Assembly: GCA_001179505.1 (NCBI GenBank)
Contig: CDMY01000982.1
Span: 1 to 64,000, forward strand
Reading direction: 5' to 3'
Length of the DNA: 64,000 bases
Source: Vitrella brassicaformis
Lineage: Eukaryota; Sar; Vitrellaceae
This document shows, piece by piece, positions 31,978 to 44,800 of the stretch (position 1 is its first letter; the number at the start of each line of letters is the position of its first letter). The notes beneath the pieces were generated by a model that was given only the letters and a program-made list of their open reading frames with translations, was not told where the DNA came from and searched no databases. The position numbers and the translations under genes are program-made.

Positions 31978-34900
31978 GCCCATGCCATAGGCGTTGTCGC
32001 CATATGCATCCATCCCCCCCTCCAGCCCACAGCCATAGAGGGGGTTGAGGTCGGGCAGCGGTGTGGGCGTGTTGATGTTCCAGTCGAGCTGTGGGTCGTC
32101 AGCCGGCTGGTGCAGGTCGTGTCGCATGCGCTTGTTGGTGGCTGCCTGGGAGGGGTCGAGGGAGAGAGAGCGGTAGGAGTGGCTGCTGCTGGGCTGGTGG
32201 GGGTGGGTGGCATGGTTGTCGGCGTCGCCTGAGTGACATACATGGGAGAGAGAGAGGGAAACATGAGTGTGGTGTCTGTCGACTGTGGGGTGGTCATGTG
32301 ATGGGGTCACGGGCAGTGCACTCCCTCACCATTGCCTTCTCCCGCGCCATCCATCTCCGACGACCGGGGACCTGTTGAAAAGAACACAACCACACACAGA
32401 CGAATTTACAGCCTCTCTCCCCGTCCCCATAATCATCCTCTCACCACCCACCTCGTATGAAGCTGTCGACCTCCATTCTAAACGACGTGTCGTTGCTCCC
32501 CATCCGCCCGTAGGATGGCATCCCACCGCCGCCATAGCCCTCATCCCCACCACCACCACCCTGTCCATCGGCCCATCCGTGCAGCATAGCGCTGGGGTCG
32601 CCATCGCCATTGCTCTCATGTGCCAGTGGGGATGGCGTGGGCGGCGGCAGCTGCCCTGAAGTCATGTCATCCGAAGTCTGGAGGGGCTGCTGCTGCTGCT
32701 GCTGCTGTTGATACGGGTCGAGCATATTCGGCTGCTGGGGGCCGTCTGGTGTGTCGTCGTCTGCAGGTGTGGGTGGCGGCGCTGCCGACTTCTTCTTTCT
32801 CCCCCGCCCGGGCCCGCCAGCCCGCCCTTTGGCCCTTCCGCGACCACCGCCGCCACGTTTGCGGCCTGTGGTAGGGGCCGCAGACGCAGACGCAGCGTTG
32901 GTAGCCTCCTCAGCGCTGCTCGCCTCACCCCCTGCTGTGTGGCCATCACCTGAACGCACACAACAACAATGCAGCCATGCGTGTGGTCTGCTAACGTGCA
33001 CACATACCGCCAGCAGAGCTGAGATTGAGTTGTGCCATGGGCGGTGTGGGTGTCTGTATCTCGCTGTTGTTGGTGTTGTCTCTGCTGCACCCGCCCCCTC
33101 CGCCCCGGCCGTTGATGCCCTGCACCAACGCCAGAAAACCGTTGGGCGGACCGGCGGGACCACCAGCCATGAGATTGGGGTCGGGGTGGTGCGGACGAGT
33201 GAGCTGATGCTGACCTGCACACAGGTAGGAAGATGGGTGGGTGAGAGAAATCACAGGAGACGAGATGACACAGATCCACCGTGTGTGTTATGTCGTGTAC
33301 ACTCACCAGGTGGCATGGTGACGCTGAGTGCCCTGCTGTTGATGCGAGACCGTGCCATGCCCACCTTGAGCTCCTCGGGAAATATGCCACATCGAATCGG
33401 CGACAGCCCCCCGCCGCCCCCATCACTCTCGCCGTCCCCCTCGCCACATGTGGTGCTGCCCGCAAAGAAATCGGGGCACTGTGGCTTCTGGAAGAGCCAC
33501 TCGTCCGTGTGCATCCGCAGGTGACCGTAGTAGCGGTCTTTGAGGGACTGCGGTGTGCGGGCGGGGAAAGAGTGGGCGATGAGCGGCCAGCTGATGGGGG
33601 TGGGACACGACCGGATGATCGACACCAGCTGCTGATCCTCCTCCGCTGTCCACGTGTCCTGAAATGCCACACAACAGCGTGTGATGTGATGTGTTCGTTC
33701 GGGGCGGCCTGCCCATGGAGAAGTACGTTTCTCATCCTTGGCCCGACGACGGTTTCCCATCTCTCTCGGCACTGCCGCGCAGTGAACCCCTCGATGTGCT
33801 TGCTGAGGCTCTCCCACACCACATTCCGCACACCGCCATTCGACGCCACCAGCGACCGCAGCTGCGCGTCGTGCTCTGGCGTCCACCCCAGCCTCCCGAT
33901 GGTGCGTGCGGGGCGGATGACCTTCCACCGCCTTTGGCATGAGAGGGCTGTGCGGGAGGGGAGCCGCTTGGTGACTTCCATCCAGCTGAAAGGGACCGTG
34001 GTCCTCAGAGCATCCTCCAAGATACGATCCTGCACACAGACACACATACACACGCACACGCAGAGTGTGATGACATGCACAGACGAGTGTGCGTGTGCGT
34101 AGGGGTGTGACCTCTTCAGGTGTCCATGGTCGTGTGTCCGTGTCGGGCTCTTGTTTGTGCGCAGCAGTCGTCGTCATGTCGTCGCGGGGCCGCTTGCGCG
34201 TTGACAGTATGCCGGGGGTGTTCTCGTCACCACCGCTGGGACTGAGAGACGGATGGTAGAAATCCTGAACGGAACGGAACAGAACACACCACACGTCAGA
34301 TCACACATGCGGCATTTGTTTACACACACATACAAGTGCTGCCCGGTGTGAGCGAGTGTGAGGACTGACCATATGCGGCCGTGGCGTCGGCGTGGGCAGT
34401 CCCATTGGATCAGTCTTCGGTGTGTCGATACCGCTGCCGCTGCCCACACCACCAAACCCCCCAATCCCACCCACACTGACCTCAGCACCCATCCCCCCGG
34501 TCCCGTGGTGGTGATGACCAAATGCACCACCGTCGTGGTCGTGTTCGTCATCGAATGGCGATGCCATGAGCGGAGGGGCCGTGTTGGGCACGTGGGGTGG
34601 GTCATGATGACTGGCACCAAACATCCCACCCATCTGCTGCAGCTCGTCACGGCCAGTGACCACAGAGAGCTGGGGACGCTGCTGCTGCTGGTGCGACACA
34701 CGGCGGTTTTTGCGGTTGGGAGGGGGCGGGGGAGGGGAAGGGCGCGTCTTGCGTGTTTGTGCGGCGTGGGTCATGTTCTCGTCGGCACACATCGACTGGA
34801 ACCACACAGCTGCGCCTGCACCACACAGAAAGACAGAGTGTGTGTGTGGGTGTGTGGTAGGGGGTATGAGGTCCGTTGAGGCTTACCGCGGTTGACCGAC

Positions 34901-36729
34901 TGAGCGAGGAGGGTGTCGACTGAATCAACGGGACCAGCCTCCTCCTGCTGCTGCTGCTGCTGATCCTGATCCTGCTGCTGGTGCTGATCCTGCTGGTGCT
35001 GTTGGTGTGTCTGTGGTTGGTGCACGTCTTGGTCGTGCACAGGTACGCCAGCGGAGATCTTGATGCTGCATGTGTTGTCAGGACCATTTCTGTTAGCGAC
35101 TGTCGGGAGGGGCAGGAATGGGGGGTCGATGCGCACGTGGACCATCGGCACTGGCAGGGGCGGGGCGTCGGCGTTGATTCGCTCCGCTCTGATGAACTTG
35201 CTCGTGGTGGTCATCCCCCCCTCATGGTCCTCAACGTCCGCAGGGAACAGGGGCGCCGCAAGCGAATCACCGCCCCCACCAGTAGCAGCAGGAGGGGTGC
35301 CTTTGTTGTCAGGTGCAGCAGCAGCTGGCAATGAGACACCAGCAGCGGGGGAGGGGGTTGGAGACCTCTCCGCTGCACCCGTCCCTGTGGCTGTAGCTGT
35401 AGCTGTGGGCGAAGACGCCATCTGGACGTCGCTCCCTCCCTGCTTCGGTGTATTCTTGTCGGCCGGCGGGGTGGCTGTGCAATTGTTATTGGCAGTCTTG
35501 TCACTGTCTCGCCGGTTGCTGTCGGGTGGTGCTGGGGGTGGTGGTGTTGGTGAGAGGGAGGGGGGAGGCTCGGACGCCCGAATATTGCTCGACGCAGCCT
35601 TGGGAGGCGGATGACTGAGCACACATACAAAACCAACATACCAACAACGTGTGTCACGAATGCCGGCCGGCCGATCCAGACATGTGCATGTGTTGTGTTG
35701 TGAGTTTCTTTCTGCCTTTGACTCCCACCTGTGTTTGTTGGCCTCCCTGACATGGCGACCTACAACGGTTGGGAAGCCCGACGGCCCGCTGGTCACGCCT
35801 TTGCTTGCAACTGTGCTCGATCCCGAGCTGGACGGCTCCTGCACGCCATTGTCCCCCTCACCCTCCTCCTTCTTGACACACACATCGATCTCAACCACAG
35901 GCATCTCCAATGAGGGCGGGGGAGGGGCTGCTGCTGCTGGTTGTGGTGCCGAGGTCCTGTTTGTGTTGGTTGGGGTCTTCTTGCTGCTGTGGTTTGTCGT
36001 CTTGTTGGGTGGCTTGGGTGGCGTCAGCTGCACCCAAAACGACCCGTTGCCACTGCCCCTGCCGTTTGCCTGTTTGCCGCCCACTGGCGTCTTGGTCTTC
36101 CTCGCCGCCACCATGACAGGCGACACAGCCGAGGGGGAACCACACGCACCGCCATCAGGCATGAAGGCTCTCGTGGGCAGTGATCGGAAGGAAGTCGACG
36201 AGACGGGCGTGAGCAGACGACAGTCATCCTGCATGGCGGGTGGGGCACTCCCTGCCGGTGAGGGTGGTGCGGCCTGCTTGCTCAATGCCGTCTTGCGCCG
36301 CACCAGTGGCCTCACTGAGTCCGCCTCGCCCGTAATGGGAGTGGCAGTGTGTGTCGACACGGTGGTGGGCCCCCCATCCATTCCCATTCCCGTCGCCGCC
36401 AGACGGCCCTGGCCCTGGCCATGGGAGTGTGGGTGTCTTGACAGGCCCGAGAGGGTGAGGGAAGGGTGCGGCTGGGGGCTGGACACACGCACATTGGGTT
36501 GATCTCTCGTCTGCGGCCGATGGGTGGGGGACGTCAAATCGACCGTGTCGGCATTGGCTGCTGCTGCTGCTGGTGGTGGTGGTCCTGGTGCCGTCTGTTT
36601 GTGGTGTTGTTGTTGTAGTCTGAATGGCGGGGCGGCTGTGCGGGGAGTGCGGGGAAAGAGGTTGTCCAGGAGAGGGTCTTGTTGCCGCGATTTGCGATGC
36701 TCCATGGTAGGTGTAGATGCGATAGACAT
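31705..36729 (-). CDS. Very large three-repeat (R1R2R3) Myb-domain protein
   Basis: Starting at ATG 36729 (MSIASTPTMEHRKSRQQD), the gene encodes well over 1,000 residues. A long Pro/Ser/Thr-rich N-terminal half with SPT/TP motifs comes first, then a Gln tract (about 34925-34980) and a His/Gly-rich region. Next come the Myb repeats. R1 runs across a splice from RPWTPEE (about 34110) to DRILEDALRTTVPFSWMEVT and SCQRRWKVI. R2 is LGWTPEHDAQLRSLVASNGG with VVWESLSKHIEG and QCRERWETVVGP. R3 is DTWTAEEDQQLVSIIRS with PISWPLIAHSFPARTPQSLK and DRYYGHL. After them lie basic AT-hook-like runs (KRGGGGRGRAKGRAGGPGRG, about 32830), another Gln tract (about 32700) and a Met/Gly repeat (about 31950-31980). 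The end is DDIFADLTPIHHG, then TAG at 31705. It is probably a DNA-binding regulator, or possibly a SNAPc4-like factor. Confidence 0.85.
31945..31984 (-). repeat. Hexanucleotide (CCCATG)n repeat coding for Met-Gly
   Basis: Five CCCATG units on the plus strand encode alternating Gly-Met in the C-terminal part of the Myb protein. This is a coding microsatellite in a disordered region. Confidence 0.85.
34919..35003 (-). repeat. CTG/CAG-type repeat coding for Gln/Asp-Gln tract
   Basis: The plus strand has runs of CTGCTG broken by GATCCTGATC. On the coding strand this gives QQQQQQ and DQHQQQDQ in the Myb protein's N-terminal half. Confidence 0.85.
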
Positions 36730-37364
36730 AGACGGCTCACTCACGTCGGCGTGAGAGGCATAGGGATATAGAGGTATAAAGAGGCCACGGCCTGTCGAGC
36801 CCTTCACTTCGGCAGCTGCTGGCTGGGCTGGCAATCACGGCAGCTTCCAAATCACAGACAGACAACAGACAACAGACAGATGTAGACAGACAGGCCTGCA
36901 ACTGTGGAGCTGCTGTCGAGCCGAGAGATCCGCTGCTGCGCACTGCTGCTGTGAGACCTCAACAGTCGGCTGAGCCGTGGCTGCTGAATCAGCTGACTGC
37001 TGCTCTCCCTCTTGCTGAAAGGGGATGGCCTTGTCGCGATGGTCTTCTCCCAGCGTTAGAGATCGACTTGTTCGGCGAAGCGCCAGAGATCGGCAAATGG
37101 TCTGTGTCTATGCGCCGCAGCAAGACCAGAGTAGAGCACCTTCCGGAGACGGCAAACCGCGCATAGGCGGCGTCTGCGAGCTTAGCTGCGAGCTCAAACT
37201 CCACCCTCGAAGATTCCTTGAAGATCCCGGCTGCGAGAGCGAAGGAAGCACGGCCTTTATCGAGACCAGCTTCCTGGGCGAACAGATCTGAAGATCAGAT
37301 CCTCGAAGAGCTGAGGGGTGCGAAACGGTTTTCCTCTGGCCCTCTGCTTTCGCGACCCACATAA
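36730..37364. promoter_or_regulatory. Divergent spacer, Myb gene / SEC61 gamma
   Basis: These 635 bases contain both promoters and probably 5' leaders. CAGACAACAGACA-type repeats lie at 36856-36893. The 12-mer GATCTGAAGATC at 37285-37296, also found in the RPC3/peptidase spacer, lies 69 bases before the SEC61 gamma start. Short open frames on both strands are not supported as genes. Confidence 0.5.
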
Positions 37365-37796
37365 ATGGAGGCGGTGCAGAGGATCTCTGGCGGCGCGATG
37401 CCTGGGTTTGTGACGGACAAGAACAACCCCGTCGGGTACGTCATCAAGAGCCTCCAGGAGTTCGGGCAGGAGAGCATCAGGCTCGTCAGAAGATGCACCA
37501 AACCTGACGCCAGAGGTGAGCTGGGATGGCCTGCAGAGAGCGGTGTTGCCACCGTGTGTGGTGATTGTGGTTTCCTGTCTGTGCGTGCAGAGTTCAAGAA
37601 GATCGCTCTTGCGTGCGGCGTTGGGTTCGCTATCATGGGCTTCATCGGCTACACGGTGGGTGGGTGGGTGGGTGAAACTGCCGAGGACGACACTGTCACT
37701 CACATTGCACGTGTGTGTGTGGACACATCCGATTGATTGCAGGTGAAGCTGGTCTTCATTCCCATCAACAACATCATCATACAGCCGGGCGCATAG
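37365..37796 (+). CDS. SEC61G: Protein transport protein SEC61 subunit gamma
   Basis: This is the small tail-anchored subunit of the ER translocon. Exons are 37365-37515, 37591-37655 and 37743-37796, all with correct phase, giving 89 residues. The N-terminus [20 protein letters not shown] precedes the conserved amphipathic helix ([20 protein letters not shown]). [20 protein letters not shown] and [20 protein letters not shown] then form the single membrane helix and C-terminus, matching SEC61 gamma closely. It is about 20 residues longer at the N-terminus than most eukaryotic homologues. It is divergent from the Myb gene and convergent with the BLTP1-like gene. Confidence 0.95.
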
Positions 37797-38867
37797 CATA
37801 GCAGCGCAGCGCACCCCTCCCTACCCCTATCGCAATGGTGAGCAGACACCCTCACACACACACAGACACACACACACACCCCGTGCATCGTGTGTTGGTG
37901 GTGTGGCGTTCAGGTCTTGGTGTGGATATCCTTCTCTACCTGCTTTATCTACGCTGCAACGGTGTGATCTTTCCTGTCCAGTCTGGGATTCCCGTGTGTG
38001 AGATGGGGCCTGCGAAGCGCCGTGCACCCGCGCTGATAAGTGCCGGGTGTGTGTGGCTTTGCTGGCCCCATCGAGCACAGGGAAGCACAGACCGAGACGA
38101 ACGAACGTGGGGATGGAATGACAAACGGTGCTTGGGAGTGGATGGGTGGGTAGTGTTGTCGTGTCGTCTTGTGTGGCCCATCTGCGCATTGGAGGTCCTG
38201 TGGTAATGCTGTCTGACAGGGGGCAGCTCCCTCTTGTGAGATCTCGTCACCTCGGGCTGTCTCGATGCACGGATGGGCCACACCGTCGAGAAAGACAGAC
38301 AGGTGTGTGTATAGCTGTGCGTACATGGATGGTAATTAGAGGCTGCTGGTATCGATTCGATGCTGCTGACACGTGCAGCCAGGTGGGCTGCCCAATTCAT
38401 GCACTGCATGTGATGGACGAATGGACAGGTCGATGGATGGGTGGGCCTGATGCGATGCGGGACAACGGGTTACTATGGTCAATTCGATGGCGGCAAGGCA
38501 ACACCATATCAGTGAACATGGCCTGCACCCATGAACACACACATGTTCAGTTCAGTTCAGCACCAGCACAAAGAAAGTCGCACAAAGAAAGTGACACGAG
38601 GGATGGCGCCGCTTTCCGTCAATGTGCAACGCATTCCGCTCTGCTCTTGTCCAGTATCTACTCCAGCCATAAGTCAGTCCAAATGACGGACACTACACTA
38701 TTATGTGCACAGGGACAGCCGAAGAAGGAAATGTGTGCAGCAACACAAGACAACACAAGACAACACAACACAACACAAAGCCACACGTGAAAAACTGATA
38801 AAGGACTGGTGAAAGAACCCGGCCGACATGACATAATATGGTCAGTTAGAAGACCCCGCTGGCTGGC
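37797..38867. other. Spacer between convergent genes
   Basis: This is the 3' region of SEC61 gamma and of the giant lipid-transfer gene. It holds ACAC runs at about 37853-37880, a doubled GTTCAGTTCA near 38544, and AACACAAGAC repeats at about 38744-38777. There is no convincing exon, although a plus-strand frame is open for 220 codons (38128-38790) without protein-like composition. Confidence 0.5.
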
Positions 38868-41800
38868 TTATCTGCCCGCACTGACACTTCCAAGTGTCGC
38901 CTCCTGTCGCCTTCGCCTGCCTTCGTCCAAAGCTAACGAATCCATGTCTGCCATGGCAGAGGAAAGGACATACACACACACACACACACACACATACGCA
39001 TACACATGAAGTGGAGTGGATTGGCTCACCTGTCACATTCCTGTAAGTGTGATCTCTGTCCCTCTTGTCAGCCAGTGCTCTGTCCCTGTGGTGGTCTGCA
39101 CGCACACCGACACACAAAGCCACCCACAGCCAAAAAAATGTGACGTGACACCTTAACATCAATCAAGTCAAGTCGTCATCTCTCCTCACCGGCCTCGCTT
39201 GGCTGAGGATGTGGATGCACAACGACGATTGGGTCGGTTCGTCTGGTGCCCATCTCGCCGAAGAAGTCGTGAATGGTCGTGTTGTCATCTGCAGCGGTCG
39301 AGTGCTTCTTGTGCTTGCCGATCAACACGGCGTTGGGTCCCTTTGTCGTGGACAGACAAAACAGCCACACAGAACAGAGAGAGGACAGCAATACACACAT
39401 ACACACATGTGAGTGTACTCGCCTCTCTCCCTCCCTGCGTGTGTCACTCACGTGGATCTTCCTTGCTTACCTGATAGAGATACGTGAGCTTGGCCTTCAT
39501 GCCTCCCACAGTGCGCACGTTCATCCTCACACCAAACACGTAAGTACCGTTCGACCACCGAGACCATTTCAGAGATTCAGATTCCCATCCGAACAATCCA
39601 AACAGCCGTCCGATGCCGCTCATGATCCCAGACGTTGATAGCGAGGGAGATGCACTCGCAGGGCGGCAGATCGGTTTCTTGCGAGCCTACAGCTAAGCTC
39701 GCAGCTAAGGAGGGCACCCGGCTGCTGCAGGGTGCTCCCTGAGACCGCTGCTGCCGGTGAGTGGGTGGGTGGATGGATGGATGGATGGATAGAAAGATGG
39801 ATGGACTTCGTGCACGAGTCAGGACTGATGGGTGAGTCAGCCCTTCAGTGGCGGCAAAAGGTGCCACTGAATCACGGTTCCCTCTCTCTTATCAAGGATG
39901 TATATATCTACACCATCCCACCAGTCAGCCCAAATTGGCCTCTCTCACCAGACAGTGAGCGGACAGTATTGTATGTACACACAAACGGACAGACACATGA
40001 AGGAAGAAACGCAGCAAGGCAGCAATGCTCTCACACACTCTCATGTCAGTGAGCGCCGAGAGCTGGCGAGAAAACGCAAGATAGCAACCAACACCTGCAC
40101 ACACACCACAGTTGCAACCGTTTGCCTGGCCTGGCCTGGCCTGGCCACCCGCCCCTTCCCACTCACCTGTTCGAGCGGATCTGAGAGGTTTGTGTGAGCA
40201 TTGGACGGCAGGAAGTCCCTGTCCAGCTGCAGACTCTTCAACACCCATTCAAGCGATGGCGTCTGCACCACACCACACCATACACACACGTATCACCAAG
40301 CATCTCATCTCGTGTGTGTGCATGGCTGTGTGCCCTGCCCACCCATCCCTCCAGTCGGTGCAGCTGCGGCTCGAGCACAAACTCATGCCGCTCGAACTCC
40401 CGGCTGTGCAGACACAGCTTGAGGGTCAGCAGCCGAGAGAGCCTGCCCACATCCACTGCTGATGATGAGGGTGAGAGGGCACTGGTGGTGCTGCTGCTGA
40501 GCTGCAGGCCGGGCGACCCCACTACAGGCAGCACCGAACCACCACCCTACACACATACAAACACACAGAGAGGGAGTCCGGCCAGCCAGACCAGACACCG
40601 ATGAATAAACAAAAGAGTGCGTCCGTGGCTGTGCTGCATACTGACCTGTGTGGCAGTGTCCTGTTGTCGTCTCTGCATGCCTCTCTCAGGGTTGGCCCCC
40701 GCCACGGCCAGCGTAAAGGCGTCGATGACCGTCCGCACGAACGTGTAGTGCGCCACGTTGGGCGAGACCTCGATCGGATGGCGAAAGTCGCTCCTGAAGC
40801 TGTAGTGCACCGTGGCCGACACACCCAACTCATCCGCACGCACACATGACCATGACGACGGCGACATCGCCGGCGACTGAGACACCGCCCCCGGCTGGCG
40901 TGACGAGGCGGAGGCGGCCGGGGGCGAGGCGGTCTCCTTCGTGTTGACGATGTCGAAGAGCTCCAGCGTCCTTAGATGGGTCATCATGTGGGGGATCACT
41001 ATGATCTGCACGTTCGGCGGCGGCAGAGCCCCACCTCTCGCCGGTGCAGGGTCTTTGTGCAGATGGATCGGCTCGAAGGCCAGAGCCAGCGACCTCGTCT
41101 GCGGCGGCAGCCTCTCCGGGAGGGCGCTGGCTGTGTCACCAGCAGCAGCAGCAGCAGCACCGGTCAGGTGGACGTACTGCGGTGTGGTGTCGGTCAGCGG
41201 CGAGGCATTGAAGCCGATCTCCCCCTCAGGCAGGCAGATGTGCAGCGCCGACCTGTCGGTGAGCGTCTCGCTGAAGAGGTACAGGTGGACGTGCTCCATC
41301 CTGACGGTGATGCTGCCGTGCGCCCGGCCCTCCAGCAGATCGACCACTGCGCTTGGGGAGGGGACGGGGAGCAGCGGAGCGGCAGCTGCTGCAGCTGCTC
41401 CGGGGGACACTGTGGGCGACGCAAAGGGGGCTGGTGGCGGCTGCAGGTGCCTCTGAGCAAGGCTGCCGAACTCTGCTGCGGCCTGTGCGCCGGCCGATAA
41501 AGGAGGGGACAGCCGTCTCTGCGCCGACTCCCACTGGGCCCTGCAGGAGTCGGCCAGCACCGACGCCACGGCCGTGAGACTCCTCACCGCGGCAGGGCAC
41601 ACCTTGACGGTCAGCTCCCTGGCCACCAGCTGCGACTGGCCCGCACGGATGACGGCTTCCTCGCACGGCTGCTCATTATCTCCGTCAGCACAAGCATCAG
41701 CAGCAGTAGGGCTCGATGGTGTGCACTGAACGAAGAGGCGTCCGTAGCCTGTGGTGGAGAACTGGGAGTCGCCGTCGGCTGTGACCTCGGTGTCGGCGCA

Positions 41801-44800
41801 CTCGAGGCCGAGCTGCTGGCCCCAGAACTCGATGAGAGGCTTCCGGTCGTACGTCAGCTCCAGCTCCACAGGAGTCACCTCGGCCCGCCATGAGTGAGCT
41901 GCCCTATATTCGGTCTCCCCCTCCCTGCAGCCGCCGCGGTCGTCGTCAGAGCTGCCCGATGCCTCACCTCCATCCTCTCCCTCCTCCTCTCCCTGTGGTG
42001 CTGCCGTGGTGGATTTCGTGACCTTATCTCGTGCCACATGCCGCACGCTGCCCTCGATCAGCAGCACACCAACGCCCCCGCCGCCACGCAGGAGGGGCTC
42101 TGAGTGCCAGCGAAGGTTGCTCGCACGGACGGCGATGGTCAGGGCGTCCATCCGCAGACCCGACTCCATCCGACCTGGCTCTGCACGGCACGGGGGAGGA
42201 AAGGAGAGAAGAGAGACATTTCGTGTGTGCATGATGGGATGGCGGAGAGGGGGCTTGGCGTCGTGTTGGCTTACCGACGATGGATAGCTCAAGCGGTTGG
42301 ACGGTGAATGTCATTTCTGACCCGACGGACGCGGGGTGCCTCATGTCGCCCACCACCCTCATGTAGTGGACGGTGGAGTGCACCATCAGCGAAGACGACG
42401 CCCCGGCAACCACACCCTCAGCCCCCGCTTCTATCTCATCCAGGGTGTGTGTGGTGGCCGGGGAGTGCGGGGGCGAGAGGGAGGTCTCCTGGTGGATCTC
42501 AAACTCTGCCGTCAGCTTGTGCAGGGCCATGATAAGGGCAGCGAGCCGGTCCATGTAGCGGTTGTTGTACTGCACCCGCAGCTCTCGCTGGAAGTGGTGC
42601 ACCGTCACCAGCGGCAGGTCGGCGTCGTTACGCAGCCCCACGGCAGCCGAGTGCTGGATGTTCAGCCCCTTGACGTCGAGCGAGAAGACACGCGACGGGG
42701 CCGCGCTGCTGAAGGTGATGTAGGCCTCGCACGCTGGCAGGTGCACAAAGTTGATGTGCAGAGGCACCTCTAACCCCTCCCCTCTCCTACCCCCACCCTC
42801 CGCCTGCTGCCGGTGACAGGTGTCTCGGTCGGGTTGGTCGTCGTCGTCGTCGTCTTGCGGCGACGAGAGCTGGTGCATGCCCCATGACTGTGTGAGGTTG
42901 AAGCCCTCCTCCAAATGGGTGACGACCAGGATGTCGCTGGGTGTGATGGGGACCGTCACCGACACCGTGATGGTGTTGGCTGACAGCTGCAGGAACACCG
43001 GCCGCCTCCCGAGGCTCTCGCCCACCGACACCGACCTCCGAAGGTCATCCATACCCATCACCGTCGCCATCTGCTGATCCCCCCTTTCACCGACACCCCC
43101 GCCCCCAGCAGCCATGGGAGACCCACCCCCTCCCCCCTCCACCCCCGCCCTCCTCTTGATAGTCCTCGCCACATTGACCAGCGACTGCACCCAGGCCGCA
43201 CTCAGGCTGAGAAAGAACGGCGGCAGGTGGACGTACAGCAGAGTGGGCGTGTCGTCGCCCCCTCCTGTGCACAGCAGGCGGCAGTCCACGTCGGGGAGGG
43301 GGATCGGCTCCAGCGCTAATGGAGCGGTGGGCGTGGAGGGCGCGGTGGGGCTCTTGAGGGGGCGCACCAGGGCTGCGGGGTGCTGTGCCGGGGCTGGGGC
43401 GGCCCCGTGTGTGTGCGCGGTGACCTTGCTGACCTTGGCTGACACGTCGAAATGAAACGTGGTGGGGGAGGCCTCCCCCGCGCCATAGGAAGCGAATATG
43501 TCGGTCCGTGTGCGCGACGAGGGCCACGACGTCTGAGAAGGTGTCGCTGAGAAGGATGGGGGCGAGGGCACCAGTTCCGCTGCCATTGACTGCGCCCGCC
43601 TGACCCGCCTCAGCGCCCGAAGCCGGCGCTGCCCCCTCTCCCTCCCCACATGGCCTCTGCTGCCGGGCATCCATGCCGCGCAGAAGGTGCGTGTGGCCCT
43701 TATGGCCTTGCTGTCCACATACACGTCGGTGGACTCCATGCCGAAGTGGCCACTGACCGATACCACCACAGAGCGCGGCGCCAGGCCGCCAGAAGACGAG
43801 ATGGGCGTGGCGGGGGTGGTGTCGTCCTGATCCGACGAGGTGTGCTCGGCGAGGCTGAGACCGGCGTTGAAGGCCATGTCGCAGACGCTCACGCCGAGAG
43901 AGCCCTCATGGGCCTGTGGGCTGCGCCAGAACTCGTTACGATGGAAAAGGCCAAGACTGGCGAGTGGATCGACGACGAGTGCGCACGAGACGCATCCCTT
44001 GAGGTCATGCACCATCGACCGGGCCCCCACCTCCACTCTGTCGCCCTCGGGTCTGTTGAGCGTCACGGTGGTCTCCATGCGGGTCGTGAAGAAAGACGCC
44101 AGACCCTGCAGCGTGGGTGAGTAGGCCTCCAGATGCTGCACGCTCACTTCGAAGGCAAAGCTCCGACGACCCACACCTTCGCCTCTCGTCGCTTCCCGCT
44201 CCTCCGCCCTCTCTCTGTCCCTGCTGGCCTGGGCCGTGCCGCGGTGCTGGTGGAAGAGCGCTTCGAGGCTCTGTTGAAGGCCTTCGTCGATCTTTTTGAG
44301 GGTCTCCAGGTGCGTGCTGCGGGACCTCTTGCCGACGGGGAGCGGGGGAAGGGCAACCGCCTCGGCGGCAATGTCCTCCTCGTGTGTGTCTGCACGCCTC
44401 GTCTCTGCGTCGATCAGGAAGGGCCGGGCCACCTCGTAGTACTCGATGGCGACGTTCATGAGAGTGTCGTGACACCCGGGATGCGCCACAACCCTCGGCT
44501 GCTTCACCTCCAGCCGGGCATTTCGTCGCGACGCCTCGATCTGTGTGGTGACTTCAGCGGTGATCTCCAGCGCAGAGGCCTCCTTGTCGGCCATCTGCTG
44601 CCCATGGCGGCCCTCCACAGTGGCCGTCTTGGGCGATCCGCCGCCTGTGCACTTGTGGTCCTGGTTGCCGTCTGCAGGCTCATCCGACATGTCTGGCAGC
44701 TGTGGCACCGACACCGACCGCTTGATGGCATGCAGGGGGTGGACGGGGGAACGCACCTCCTGCATCTCGATCCGCCGCGTCACCGCCAGCAGCACGTGCT

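Noticed and set aside
33281-34102. 273-codon plus-strand open frame
   Set aside because: It is antisense to the Myb repeats, which are clearly recognisable on the minus strand.
35651-36502. 283-codon plus-strand open frame
   Set aside because: It is antisense to the long Pro/Ser/Thr-rich exon of the Myb gene and has Cys/Leu/Val-rich shadow composition with no start context.
38128-38790. 220-codon plus-strand open frame downstream of SEC61 gamma
   Set aside because: It has no protein-like pattern, runs into simple repeats and has no splice logic. It was treated as spacer.
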